64,000 nucleotides of DNA from Siphonodentalium dalli (lineage: Eukaryota; Mollusca; Scaphopoda; Gadilida; Siphonodentaliidae): assembly GCA_032622095.1 (NCBI GenBank), contig CP136063.1, positions 61,331,897-61,395,896 of the forward strand, read 5' to 3'. Within the stretch, counting starts at the first letter, position 1; every line of letters begins with the position of its first letter. The position numbers and the translations under genes were made by a program. The notes beneath the pieces are model-generated. The model saw nothing but the letters and a program-made list of their open reading frames with translations. It did no database searches and was not told the origin of the DNA. Shown one piece after another: positions 36,457 through 46,155 of this stretch.

Positions 36457-37059
36457 TTGCATCTAAAAATAGAATCTTTGGGTCTAAAATTGGTTGTACT
36501 AAAATATTCCCAAAAACCCAAAACTTCAAAAATTTCAAAAAACTTCAAAAATTTCAAAAAACTTCAAAAATTTCAAAAACTTCAAAAATTTCAAAAATTT
36601 CAAAAACTTCAAAAAACTTCAAAAATTTCTAAAACTTCAAAAATAAGACCCCGGCGGCGGCGGCGGCGGCATTGCGGTAATGCCGGTATTTGCCGCCGGC
36701 GGCGGCGGCATTGCAGTATTTTACCGCCGCCGCCGCCGCCGCAGTAAAATACCGCAATGCCGCCGCCGCCGGCGGCAAATACCGGCATTACCGCAATGCC
36801 GCCGCCACCGCCGCCGCCGCCGGCGGCAAATACCGGCATTACCGCAATGCCGCCGCCGCCGCCGGGGTCTTATTTTTGAAGTTTTAGAAATTTTTGAAGT
36901 TTTTTGAAGTTTTTGAAATTTTTGAAATTTTTGAAGTTTTTGAAATTTTTGAAGTTTTTTGAAATTTTTGAAGTTTTTTGAAATTTTTGAAGTTTTGGGT
37001 TTTTGGGAATATTTTAGTACAACCAATTTTAGACCCAAAGATTCTATTTTTAGATGCAA
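36457..37059. repeat. Central palindrome with CCG-rich hairpin tip
   Basis: 36457-36650 (tctaaaaatagaatctttgg, then aacttcaaaaatttcaaaa units) is mirrored at 36870-37059. Between them lies a CCG/CGG-rich segment with alternating gccggtatttgccgcc and cattgcggtaatgcc words. The axis is the hairpin gtattttac-(19-nt CCG loop)-gtaaaatac at 36716-36752. The right side has one extra unit of about 50 bp, the main asymmetry here. The first 60 bp also occur near the outer ends of the element, so the centre looks like two fused ends. Confidence 0.85.
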
Positions 37060-37160
37060 TAATCGATTTTTATAAGAGACGATAAACTTTCTAAAATAAA
37101 ATGCAGAAAAAAGAGTGACTTGTACATTTTGAAATACCGAGACATTTTAGTCAAGTATAA

Positions 37161-38960
37161 ATGAAGCACCAGTGTTCAATTTGCTCTAGGGGGTATGTGC
37201 GGAACCATGATTTGATAAGACATGTACAATCTAAGCACACTGAGTTTGTTAACCGACAACCACAGCAGCAGCACCATGCAACAGCAACAGACAGTAGCAG
37301 CAACAGGCAGCAGTATCATCAGCCACAACAACAACAACAACAACAACAACAGTATCATCAGCCACAACAACAACAACAACAACATCACCAACAACAACAA
37401 CAACAACAACAACAGCCACCAAGCGACATAACATCCTGCTTTAATGATCCAATGGCCAATGTCCATGAAGATTTTATTTTCAAGCATCCATTCACGGCAT
37501 GTGTAAGTGGACCTACATCTTGTGGTAAGACATACTTCGTGAAAACCTTGCTACAAAAGTCTGCCTCAAAAATATCACCCGCACCTGACAGAATAATATG
37601 GTTTTATAAATATTGGCAGCCCCTATATGACGAATTAAAGTATACCGTCACCCCTCAGGTCAACTTTATACGAGGAATACCAGCAAACTTGGATTCTCTT
37701 ATCAACCCCCGGTATAAAAATCTAGTTATACTCGATGACTTGATGCAAACTTCATCAAAAGACCAGAGAGTTAATGATTTGCATTCCGAAGGAAGTCACC
37801 ATTTGAACTTATCTTTGATAAGTTTGAACCAGAATTTCTACTACAACAAAGATCCAACGCAACGACGAAATTGTCAATATTTGGTATTGTTCAATAACCC
37901 AATCGACAAGGGATTAATTTCAACATTATCAAGACAGATGTATCCTGAATGTCCTCAGCGTATGGTTCGAGAGTTTTCGGAAGCGACGAGTGAACCGTAC
38001 GGTTACCTACTGGTGGATTTAAAAGCCGCAACACCGGACACATTACGTCTGCGACAGAATGTACTAAAAGAGGACACGAACCAACATAGGGGTGAATGGA
38101 ATGGCATGAAATATAATCTCCAAAAAGACAGAGAACACCCAGATGAACAGAATGGGATGAAAAAACATACAAAAGACACTGAGACCCAGGGTCAACAGAA
38201 TGCGATGAAATACGATGACAGAGAACTCCCCGGTCAACAGAAGGGCATAACATATAATTATATTGCGCCCCAGGGTCAACATAATGACTATACTAACGAC
38301 ATACGGCCACCTGGTGAGCTCGATGAAATTAATAAGAAGAACCATCAAAACAGAGACATTCAAGAAGACATGTCGTACCCTTGTAATGAATGCGGGCTTT
38401 TGTTCGCAGATCATTATGATGTTCAGAGACACGTAAAAAACTGGTGTCAAGAAAATAAGTTAAAACGAAAATTAACTGAGGATCCGGATGAACACGGAGC
38501 TATGTCCGAGACAAAAACAACTCTCTTCGGAGAAGATACAGATGAAGATGAACGGGGAACGCTATCAGATTCAAAAGATGGTAATGTCGTCGGTAGTAGA
38601 ACGGTATTCGGTCTTAAGAAAGCTGCGCGATGTGTCAACGAGATGGACACATTCAAAAGTATGATGAAACGCGTCACCAATGATGTGAAAGAAGAAGAGA
38701 GCATTTCGGGAGATGAGAGCATGTCGGGAAAAGAGGATACCATCGACACAGATTTTGTTCTGTTTCTCAAAAGTTATAGACGATTAATAGAATACCAGTA
38801 TCGATTGAAAACATCACCCATACATAACACGATCATGAAGAAAATGGTCAAACTGACCAAACGCGGATATAATAATGAATGGGCTGCAGATGAAGCGATG
38901 AGAAAATTCAAGAAACTCTTAGCAGTAAATCTAACGGTCGAAGATTCAGACAATGATTAA
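37161..38960 (+). CDS. Zinc-finger / polyQ / packaging-type P-loop ATPase (right arm)
   Basis: 599 aa. It is the mirror copy of the gene at 34565-36355 and identical to it except for three extra glutamines in the first CAA tract. All motifs described there are present: C2H2 finger, Walker A GPTSCGKT, Walker B LVILDD, CCHC finger. Both copies therefore encode full-length protein. That argues for recent duplication, or for ongoing copying of one arm onto the other. An AT-rich TTTATAAG at about 37066 could serve as a core promoter about 90 bp upstream of the start, but this is speculative. The lack of any accompanying structural or replication gene is odd for an ATPase of this kind. Confidence 0.8.
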   Translation: MKHQCSICSRGYVRNHDLIRHVQSKHTEFVNRQPQQQHHATATDSSSNRQQYHQPQQQQQQQQQYHQPQQQQQQHHQQQQQQQQQPPSDITSCFNDPMANVHEDFIFKHPFTACVSGPTSCGKTYFVKTLLQKSASKISPAPDRIIWFYKYWQPLYDELKYTVTPQVNFIRGIPANLDSLINPRYKNLVILDDLMQTSSKDQRVNDLHSEGSHHLNLSLISLNQNFYYNKDPTQRRNCQYLVLFNNPIDKGLISTLSRQMYPECPQRMVREFSEATSEPYGYLLVDLKAATPDTLRLRQNVLKEDTNQHRGEWNGMKYNLQKDREHPDEQNGMKKHTKDTETQGQQNAMKYDDRELPGQQKGITYNYIAPQGQHNDYTNDIRPPGELDEINKKNHQNRDIQEDMSYPCNECGLLFADHYDVQRHVKNWCQENKLKRKLTEDPDEHGAMSETKTTLFGEDTDEDERGTLSDSKDGNVVGSRTVFGLKKAARCVNEMDTFKSMMKRVTNDVKEEESISGDESMSGKEDTIDTDFVLFLKSYRRLIEYQYRLKTSPIHNTIMKKMVKLTKRGYNNEWAADEAMRKFKKLLAVNLTVEDSDND

Positions 38961-38965
38961 ATTTC

Positions 38966-38971
38966 AATAAA
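38966..38971 (+). terminator. AATAAA polyA signal, right-arm ATPase gene
   Basis: AATAAA begins 5 bp after the stop codon, mirroring 34554-34559. Confidence 0.55.
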
Positions 38972-39265
38972 CTTCATCAACATGTTATTCTCGTCTTCGT
39001 TATATATCTATAAGTGGGGAGGGGGGTTTGTATAGCGAGAATGCTCCTTTAATATTCACACACCAATATTACATAACGTCCCTTACCTCGTGTCACTTTA
39101 ACATTCCACACTCCGTGTGTGCATTATCCCCCTTTAAGTATGTCATAGCATGGGTACATGTAAGATAATATAACACTATGACCATGTCTGTATATGTTGT
39201 TGGTAAGATGTGAAATATAAATTTCAGTTCATTCGTGTAATAATTTCGTATATGTTCAACGCTCT

Positions 39266-39478
39266 TCATTCGTAAGAGTAATTATGACCTCCGGCTTCGT
39301 GTCGATTGTGTACTGAGCTGACACCGGGGATAAATTGACCAATGACTGCTATTGTACTGAGCTGACACCGGGGATAAATTGACCAATGACTGCCATTGTA
39401 TCCTTTGACAGATATGCGTGCGCAGACTCGTTTGATGTTCGCTATCGCATTACTATGTTTTAATAGCCGAGCCTTCAT
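39266..39478 (-). CDS. Small unidentified ORF (right arm)
   Basis: Mirror copy of 34047-34259 with an identical 70-codon translation. The coding status is weak, because arm identity alone explains the conservation. Confidence 0.2.
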   Translation of the reverse strand: MKARLLKHSNAIANIKRVCARISVKGYNGSHWSIYPRCQLSTIAVIGQFIPGVSSVHNRHEAGGHNYSYE

Positions 39479-39623
39479 TTCTCGGCTGACTCTCTTACCG
39501 ACAAGACCTGTCTACACAGTACTTCTCCGGCAGACTATTCATCCACTGGTAGGCCTACATACAGGTATGCCCTAAATAATGGACTGCTTAACCACAGCAG
39601 AATTATAGGTAACTTTTCAGGAG

Positions 39624-39714
39624 TTAGTCGGAAATATGACTTGCATCGGAAATAAAATCTTCATGGACATTGGCCATTGGATCATGAAAGCAGGATGTTA
39701 TGTCGCTTGGTGAC

Positions 39715-39753
<39 letters not shown>

Positions 39754-39788
39754 GGCTTAACCTGCACATTATCTATTTTTCTAAACAT
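39624..39788 (-). CDS. 54-aa ORF sharing ATPase N-terminal sequence (right arm)
   Basis: Mirror copy of 33737-33901, the same length (54 codons), starting MFRKIDNVQVKP and containing the polyQ run and SPSDITSCFHDPMANVHEDF. It is transcribed towards the palindrome centre, convergent with the ATPase gene of its own arm. Confidence 0.45.
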
Positions 39789-40661
39789 AGAACATGTCTG
39801 AACCTATCATTGGCACAATAGCAGTGATATAATGTTACATCATCGGTGCTACCTGGAGTTTTCGGCATACAAAATGATCGTAAGTGTGACTGGAGTGATA
39901 AGGGGTTATTACGTAATGTTGTTATAACAATGTGATCAAAGCAATTTGTATAATTGAGTGTCTCACGACCTGACTTAATATGTATGCATGTTTTATGGAT
40001 AACTAATTATCGCGTGAATGACACAGTTTATCAACCTTAATTGATACTAACCCCGTTTGTTCAGACATTAAATCGATATGTTTTCTGAATACCATATAGC
40101 TGTGACCGGGGAAATAATAGAATTCATTTGGTAAAGCAAAGGTGTGAAAGACACATTGTTAACACCAATGTGGCGTGTGTGATTGAGTGTACATCGCTCA
40201 TGTTCCATGTAAAAATGGCTGAGATTAAATCATCATTCATTCAATATGACAATTCATTCTGGAGGGTTGTAATTTCGCCTTACCATTTTCGACCGTTAGT
40301 AATTCAACATAGTACATTTCAATACTTCCAATAATTGACGAAAATACACGCCTGTCATATACTCAATAACTTCATATAGAGATAAGTAAAGAATAAACGC
40401 TCTTTATTATTTATGTAAAAAGTAATGGTGTCTATTTTCAGGTATGACAATTATATGAACTGCGTCCGTTAAACACTGGAATGTATGCATTCATACCGTT
40501 GGTCACAATGTCCAATAAAGCTATTTCTAAACATCGATTAATAAATTGATGATAAATATTTGAACAAAAAATATTACGAAAGATATTACGCGCAAATAAT
40601 TTAACATTCGACATTTTTTAATATCGAGTTTATCAGAAACCGAAAACTCGTTATAAATTTT

Positions 40662-40890
40662 TTATTTAAACAATTTTGGGGGTTTTGATAATTTGGAAGT
40701 TTGGAAATTTTGGGGTTTTGATAATTTGGAAGTTTGGAAATTTATAAATGTTTTGGAAAAAATAATTTTTGGAAAAAATAATTTTTTGAAAAAATAAATT
40801 TTTGAAGTTTTGAAAATTTTTTTTTGGGTTTTGATATTTTGGGAATATTTTAGTACAAACAATTTTAGACCCAAAGATTCTATTTTTAGA
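40662..40890. repeat. Subterminal AT-rich block, outer right
   Basis: Mirror of 32634-32870 with a couple of single-base differences. It ends in the inverted form of tctaaaaatagaatctttgg, next to the terminal AGAAGAATAGCTGG repeat. Confidence 0.85.
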
Positions 40891-40925
40891 TGTGACTCTA
40901 ACGAGCCAGCTATTCTTCTTGTGAA

Positions 40926-42064
40926 TCAGTTCCATGTGACCAACACCACTGCGTTCTACGTGTCGGTCCAGATGTATTATCTGAATGAGCAACAGCCTGT
41001 GCTACTTGCGCCATTCCTTCAACAATTTGCTTCATCATTTCCCGGCTTTCTTTCATTTCCTCTTTAAAGAAATTAACCATAGATACTTCATTCAAGTTCA
41101 CACGCGAATTGTCGGGTTCCTCAGAAATAACAGTGTGCGCCTTTTGTGGCCTTATTGAGTGGTCGCGAACATCTGAACACATATACTCAAAGGCATACTT
41201 TTCTTCTAGAAGGAAATTGACCAAGAAATCAATTCCCGGTTCCTCCTTGTCCATCTGCTTGCGACGCTTTCGGAGTGTCCACTCTCTTTTTTGAATAGGT
41301 GGCAATAACTTTTCAATGTGGTTCATTACTGTCGAGTTGTTCATTTCTTTCTCTAGATGTGCCTGCCTAAGATCCATCCAACATCGTTCTACTGTATCAG
41401 TTAAACGAATAAAATTGTTGCTGTCACCGTCGCGTACAATTGGTAGATTTTTGATGTCCCGGATAATTATATCTGTTAATTTCTCAGGCTGTCCATATTT
41501 CATATGCAATCGCTCCATCATATTTCCATAGTTCTCATCCACACTTAGGACCACGGACAAAGCTTCCCCGGTTAGGCAACTTTTGAGAACAAATGGATCA
41601 CGTCCAAATGCAGGAACCATTTGCCTCTCAAAGTCTCTCAGAAATGATGGGAAGTTTCTAATATCACCAGAATAGGTCGGTGGATCAAGCTTTTTCACTC
41701 TGAACGCGCCCGCGGATTCTTTCTGGCGACTTCCATCCGACTTGGTTTTCTCATCCTTGCTCAATCTCTCGATAACATTCGATTGCATGTCACAGAATTT
41801 GTTGAATATACTGCTCATGTCCGCGGCTAACTCTTGTATTTTACCCTCATCATCCAAGACTTCTACATAATCATCGTGTCGATCTTCCAATCTGCTATGC
41901 GCCTCCTTTAACTGATCCATCCGCGTTTTAATTAAATCAACTTTTTCATCCCTGTAGCAGTCATGCAACCTCTGCATAATTTTCGTGAATCGCCCCTTAG
42001 CGCTACTTCGTTTTCTTCTTTTCCCCTCAACATCCCTTCCATCATCTTGCTCCGAATCTGACAT
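40926..42064 (-). pseudogene. gag: BEL/Pao gag, interrupted by the palindrome
   Basis: About 380 codons of gag from MSDSEQDDGRDVEGKRRKRS. A basic N-terminus and a helical segment (KVDLIKTRMDQLKEAHSRLE) lead into a DUF1759-like region around residues 115-280 (VKKLDPPTYSGDIRNFPSFL, LTGEALSVV, LHMKYGQPEKL). This is the hallmark gag of BEL/Pao elements. The frame runs into the inserted element at 40925 and stops three codons later inside its terminal repeat. The rest of the polyprotein resumes at 32605 in the same register. The start codon is only 14 bp from the 5' LTR, which is unusually close. Confidence 0.9.
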
Positions 42065-42078
42065 CCCTCGTGTTGAAA

Positions 42079-42694
42079 TGTATCGCGTGTATAGATCTGA
42101 ACGCCAAGGTTGGATAATTATTTATTTCAACCTGATAAAGAAAAGAAAACAAAATATTAAAATCCAATAATCCGAGTCCGAACAATACCATCAATACAAA
42201 AGTACCATAAACACACGTACCTACTATGTATCATGCAAACGGCCACAATGAGAATACCTATCTCACACACAAATGCATAACTCACAAAAGGGTATATGAA
42301 CCATATCACGAAGAAAATATGTCCAAATAACAAACAGAAATAATAACATATCCGTAGAAAATAGGTAAACATCCAAATGAAAAGACCCAATACCAAAAGC
42401 CGATTATACTGGCTTAATAGTATACAAAGAATAGATCCCATGCAGATTAAATCAATAATACATATATACATACAGGGCATACTACTCAATAAACATTAAT
42501 AGCACATATTGCAGATGAAAATAATAAAGTAAACATACACGTTGGCGGGATATATATGCATACACATGTAAGTTATCAATCAAAGTTCTACTAATCTGTC
42601 CGATCAACCATTCAACTCAGTTCACTAAACTAAAATCTAAATAGTTGGTATCCTGCATCAACAGCCTCTATTGAACGTTATCACTTGTGATACA
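42079..42694 (-). repeat. BEL/Pao 5' LTR (616 bp)
   Basis: It begins TGTATCGCG and ends GTGATACA on the plus strand. It has 20 bp more than the other LTR (an extra cacacaaatgcataactcac-type segment near 42270). In transcription sense it is upstream of gag and would carry the promoter. Confidence 0.95.
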
Positions 42695-42775
42695 AGGCGA
42701 CAAGGGTACTCTGTTTTCAAGGGCGGGTTCGTCCGAACCCACCGAACCCTAGCTGGTTACGCCCATGAGTTCAAC

Positions 42776-43110
42776 AGGTGGAATGATACTGTTAAGTATC
42801 TTTAGCTTTCATCTAGCTTTCATCTGTGAAAACTGCAAATAGTTGGAGATTAGGTTTGTTCAGACTTCAGTAGTTCAATCAAATTCAAGTGGTATTACAC
42901 AATACAGTACAGGAACAATGGCAATTTTATAAAAATCCATCTGGTTATCAGGTGGGATCTCATAAGACCAAATGAATAATTAATATTGTTTCTGCACTAT
43001 ATGATGTATGTGTCTCTCACTTGAATTTTATAAAATAGCCCATTATATGTATTACAATGATAACGGTAAGTCTCATTTCAAGCAGAATAAGCATAATCCA
43101 TTGAACCAAA
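42776..43110 (+). repeat. Duplicated block, copy A (right part)
   Basis: It continues the block begun at 23476 once the hAT-like element is removed. It matches 59815-60033 and then, after a gap of about 76 bp present only here (43003-43078), 63972-64000 (aagcagaataagcataatcc). The window ends inside the other copy, so the true right end of the block is unknown. Confidence 0.8.
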
Positions 43111-45226
43111 AGATATCTGACAATAATGTATAAGCATTTCTAGACACATATCAAAATTTCAAAAGTTACTCTTTATAAACTTGATCAAATTGAACTCTCA
43201 GTAAATTTCAAAATACTGACTCCGAGAACTCTAGATTCGCTCTCAATGCAGTGGATTTTCAAAATATTTCCGAGGGAGGCACCCCCTCCAGAACCTATGG
43301 CACCACCTTCTGACTGTGAAAAAATAAACAAACAGTGGCGTGACTAACGGGACATCCAAAATCGTGACTAAAAGTTTTCCCACTTTTGTATAGGAATTTG
43401 GGTTTGCAGCTTGCAAATACTAGGAAGAAAACAATAATTTCGAATAAAACATTTTATAACATAAACTTTTAAAATCAAACAATCTTGAATCTACTGTTGA
43501 TAACTAAAACATGAGATTTAAAGGGGCAGTCAGTAGACTCAGTACACATACCTAAACTTAATTATCAAGCTATTTTTGTGTGAGGATCACAATCCACAAC
43601 ACTACAGTGTCAGTGTAGCAATTATTCGGTCAATATATACATGTATACATTAATTACTTTGAATCTAAATGTTCGAAACCTTTCACAACTTTTAAAACCC
43701 AGTGTGCTACCCACCATAATATAATGTGATCCTGAGATGACCAGTGTGTTGGTTGTCACATGGTTTATATTAGGGGATTAACTTCATATGCTCAACCACC
43801 ATCATCAAGTCCATCAAAGGATTAAGGTCTCTGAACAGCGCACATGTACAGCATTGCTACTAATACCAGGTTGTATCTTCCTTGTTAAACCACTCCTAGT
43901 CAATCAGAAGATTTAGCCGTCCATCACACATTGGGCCAAACCAGACACACTACATTAAGCCATGGTAAAACGCATTGTCATAGAAAAAGCTGTAGAAGAC
44001 AATTTAGTAAATCATGTAATTCTTAATAAATGCTGTAGAAGAAAAATGGCAATTTCAAGGGCTGCTGCACAATACATGAGTCCTGGTTTGAAAAGTGGAA
44101 TCAGTGTTATGGTAGTGAATGATTTTAAACCCGAAAAAATTTAAGAGAGAAAATTCGATTCATATTACCCATAATCGAAGTTGACCAGAATTTTGGACTG
44201 GCATACTAATTTTGGTTCCATTCCGATGACCCAATCTGAAATGACGTTATAATTCAGAAACCTCAAAACGATAAAATTCTAAGTAAAAAGGGCCATAACT
44301 CTGGTAAAATTCATCGGACGAACCCCATAATCAAAATTGACCTATCCTTGCACTGGTAAACTCCATACCAAATTTGGTCCCAATCCGATAACCCAAATTA
44401 AAGCTATAATCCAAAAACCATTGTTGGATGAATGCGTGCATACACACAATAAGAGACAATGAGCATTTTACACATGTGGATGAAAGTTTGCTTTTGTAAT
44501 GAAACTAACAGCTATATCGATAAACAATATTACTTTTTAGAAAAATAATTGGTTATTTTTTACGCTATTCAGAATCGTGACTAACGGGACAATTACGGCA
44601 GTGTGACTAACGGAACAAATTTCAGAAGTCACTATTCTCAAATTCTGTTTGCCATAATCGAGTTTCCATTAAAGTAGTAAATTAACTCCATATAGAGAGA
44701 TAACTTATAGAGACTGAAAATAGATATCTCACTGATATGAAAGTTCTCACCCTTTTGATGAAAAGAGGGGACAATTTTGTGACTAATGGAACCATCAAAG
44801 TTAACATTTTTTGGTAACATTCAGCATATTATTTCTGAAAACATTAAAGTAACATTACATAGCCACTATTATTATGCAAATATACCAGTATTACACAGAA
44901 TAGCAATATTAACCTGGAAATACTAAATACTGGACGCGGGTTACCCCATATGTAATTTTGGAACAAAAGAATTACCAAGAAAACATTTATTGAATTTTTA
45001 CTCTTCTGTAACGAATGCTCTGTATAAATAATTGGATTTGTATCTACATGTCTCTTTTTCGTGGAATTGCTCATTATATAGTTACCTGGGTATTAAATAT
45101 TAGATCTTAATTGAAGACTCCTGTCCGGAAATGCTTCTATCGATTAATATTCATTTTATTTCGAATATTTTCTGGTCTAAAAAGGTGTTGTTGTTTAGCT
45201 AACCAACAATAATGCTTACTGTTAAT
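43111..45226. other. Repeat-rich gene-free stretch
   Basis: 44160-44430 holds two diverged units of about 130 bp (ataatcaaaattgacc ... ccaatccgataaccc), joined by gggccataactctgg, a wording common in mollusc repeats. gtgactaacgggaca-type words recur at 43337, 44578, 44605 and 44780. A 60-codon frame at 43962-44144 (MVKRIVIEKAVEDN...) has no family that I recognise. No gene is supported. Confidence 0.45.
45075..45180 (-). repeat. Dispersed repeat, copy 1 of 3 (inverted)
   Basis: It contains gactcctgtccggaaatgct and cgattaatattcattttatt. In reverse complement it matches the blocks at 48530-48650 and 52790-52905 (ttccggacaggg / ttccgggcaggg). Confidence 0.55.
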
Positions 45227-46155
45227 GACTTTGCTAACCCATTTTTTCCCAAATTGGATGGAGTCAAAATAAAGGTTTATGTTCACTTTTGTTAGTAATC
45301 ACAATAACCAAACACACGAATGCAACATTTTATGGTGGAATACGTTAAAAATACTAAATGTGAAAGGTTTTTAAAATCTGTTTGTTCGAACCCAAAAATC
45401 AATAAACACAAAGTCAACATCAAAGAAAAAAATATGGCAATATATACTGGCGACTATGAAGAATGATGAACAATAAAATAATATTTATATTTATCAAGCA
45501 TTCTTTGATAAAATTACTAAGAACCAATTGTTTACAAATAATTGAGTATATTGTCTGACATCGATTGTAGTGAGGTAGCTGTTAAGTGTTAATATATGTG
45601 GACAGTGGTGTGTTGTGAATCTCTTGACAAAAGAAATGTGCAATCCCCTATCTGGGGTACCCCATAGCCAAGAAACTAGGTCACCAATCAGCCTGAATCG
45701 GGATATAGTATTCTCATGGTTCAGCACTGGCTGGTCATAATCCCAGCAGGCTTGAGTGATCATTAACTTGACCCATCAAATTCAGTTCCCAAATAGCTTT
45801 TCTGAGCAATGAAATCTACCATTTGTAAACAACTGTTTCCAAGCCAAAACTCTTCATAAAACTGAAGAAATGTGAGTATATCTTTATTGTTCATCATTCT
45901 TCATAGTGGTCAGCACACATACCCATATCTTTTTTTTTAGATAAGACCTTTGTGTTTGTTGAATTTGGGTTCGAAAAAATAGATTTTAAAAACTTCTATA
46001 AATTTCACATTTTGAATATCTAACACAATCTACAATGAATTATTCTCTTTAAAATGTTGCATCCATTGGTTTGGTTACGGTGATTAATAATAAAAATGAA
46101 CATAAACCTATATGATGAACTCCATCAAATTTGGGGAAAATGGGTCAGCAAAGTC
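45227..46155. mobile_element. Large inverted-repeat element, arms of about 260 bp
   Basis: The left arm 45227-45480 (gactttgctaacccattttt ... aatgatgaacaataaa) is the diverged reverse complement of 45880-46155 (tttattgttcatcattcttc ... aatgggtcagcaaagtc). The 400-bp spacer has an 89-codon minus-strand frame (45763-45494) with no family likeness. It is probably a non-autonomous foldback-like element. The target duplication was not identified. Confidence 0.7.

Larger units (their letters stand above)
32606..40919. mobile_element. 8.3-kb palindromic Polinton-like element
   Basis: A nearly perfect inverted repeat, with arms of about 4.1 kb meeting at about 36734. The ends are AGAAGAATAGCTGGCTCGTT inward from both sides, i.e. 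5'-AG...CT-3'. It is flanked by an identical 6-bp target duplication TGTGAA (32600-32605 and 40920-40925). A 6-bp duplication and AG/CT termini are the Polinton/Maverick signature. Removing the element and one duplication leaves the host retrotransposon frame in register (codons at 40924 and 32604 are the same frame), which fixes the boundaries. Each arm holds one intact ATPase gene, a 54-codon ORF related to its N-terminus, and AT-rich simple repeats. A CCG-rich hairpin lies at the axis. No polymerase, integrase, protease or capsid gene is visible. Confidence 0.9.
27691..42694 (-). mobile_element. BEL/Pao LTR retrotransposon, disrupted
   Basis: The two LTRs begin TGTATC and end GATACA. They are flanked by the 5-bp target duplication AGGCG at 27686-27690 and 42695-42699. 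Coding sequence runs on the minus strand in the order gag, CCHC knuckle and protease, reverse transcriptase, RNase H, integrase. This is the BEL/Pao order, with no separate envelope gene. The element is 15,004 bp, of which 8,314 bp is the palindromic insertion. At least three frame breaks make it inactive. Confidence 0.95.
27561..42711. mobile_element. Hairpin MITE split by the BEL/Pao element
   Basis: The left half (27561-27610: gtgccctcgtcgcctgactt, ccagggttcgacggttcg) is complementary to 27635-27690 continued at 42700-42711 (gttgcctgagtcaacgacct ... gaaagtcaggcg, then acaagggtac). The two pieces of the right arm are contiguous only if the retrotransposon is removed, so the BEL element landed in this stem. 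The outer ends of the MITE are approximate. Confidence 0.7.
24908..42767. mobile_element. hAT-like element carrying nested insertions
   Basis: The terminal inverted repeats are CATGGGCGTAGCCAGC on the left and CATGGGCGTAACCAGC read inward from the right. The flanking 8-bp duplications are AGTTTAAC (24900-24907) and AGTTCAAC (42768-42775), one base apart. The copy of the flanking block at 59790-59815 has the uninterrupted site (aagtttaacagatgg), which confirms the insertion. Without the BEL element and its duplication it would be about 2.85 kb. No hAT transposase is left in it. Confidence 0.85.

Noticed and set aside
36609-36907. Arg-, Ala- or Gly-rich frames in the CCG tract and poly-Leu/Val/Asn frames at 36094-36340 and 37176-37434
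   Set aside because: These are low-complexity translations of CCG and CAA repeats in the wrong frame or strand.
43962-44144. 60-codon frame MVKRIVIEKAVEDN...
   Set aside because: No recognisable domain, no splice or polyA context, and surrounded by diverged tandem repeats.
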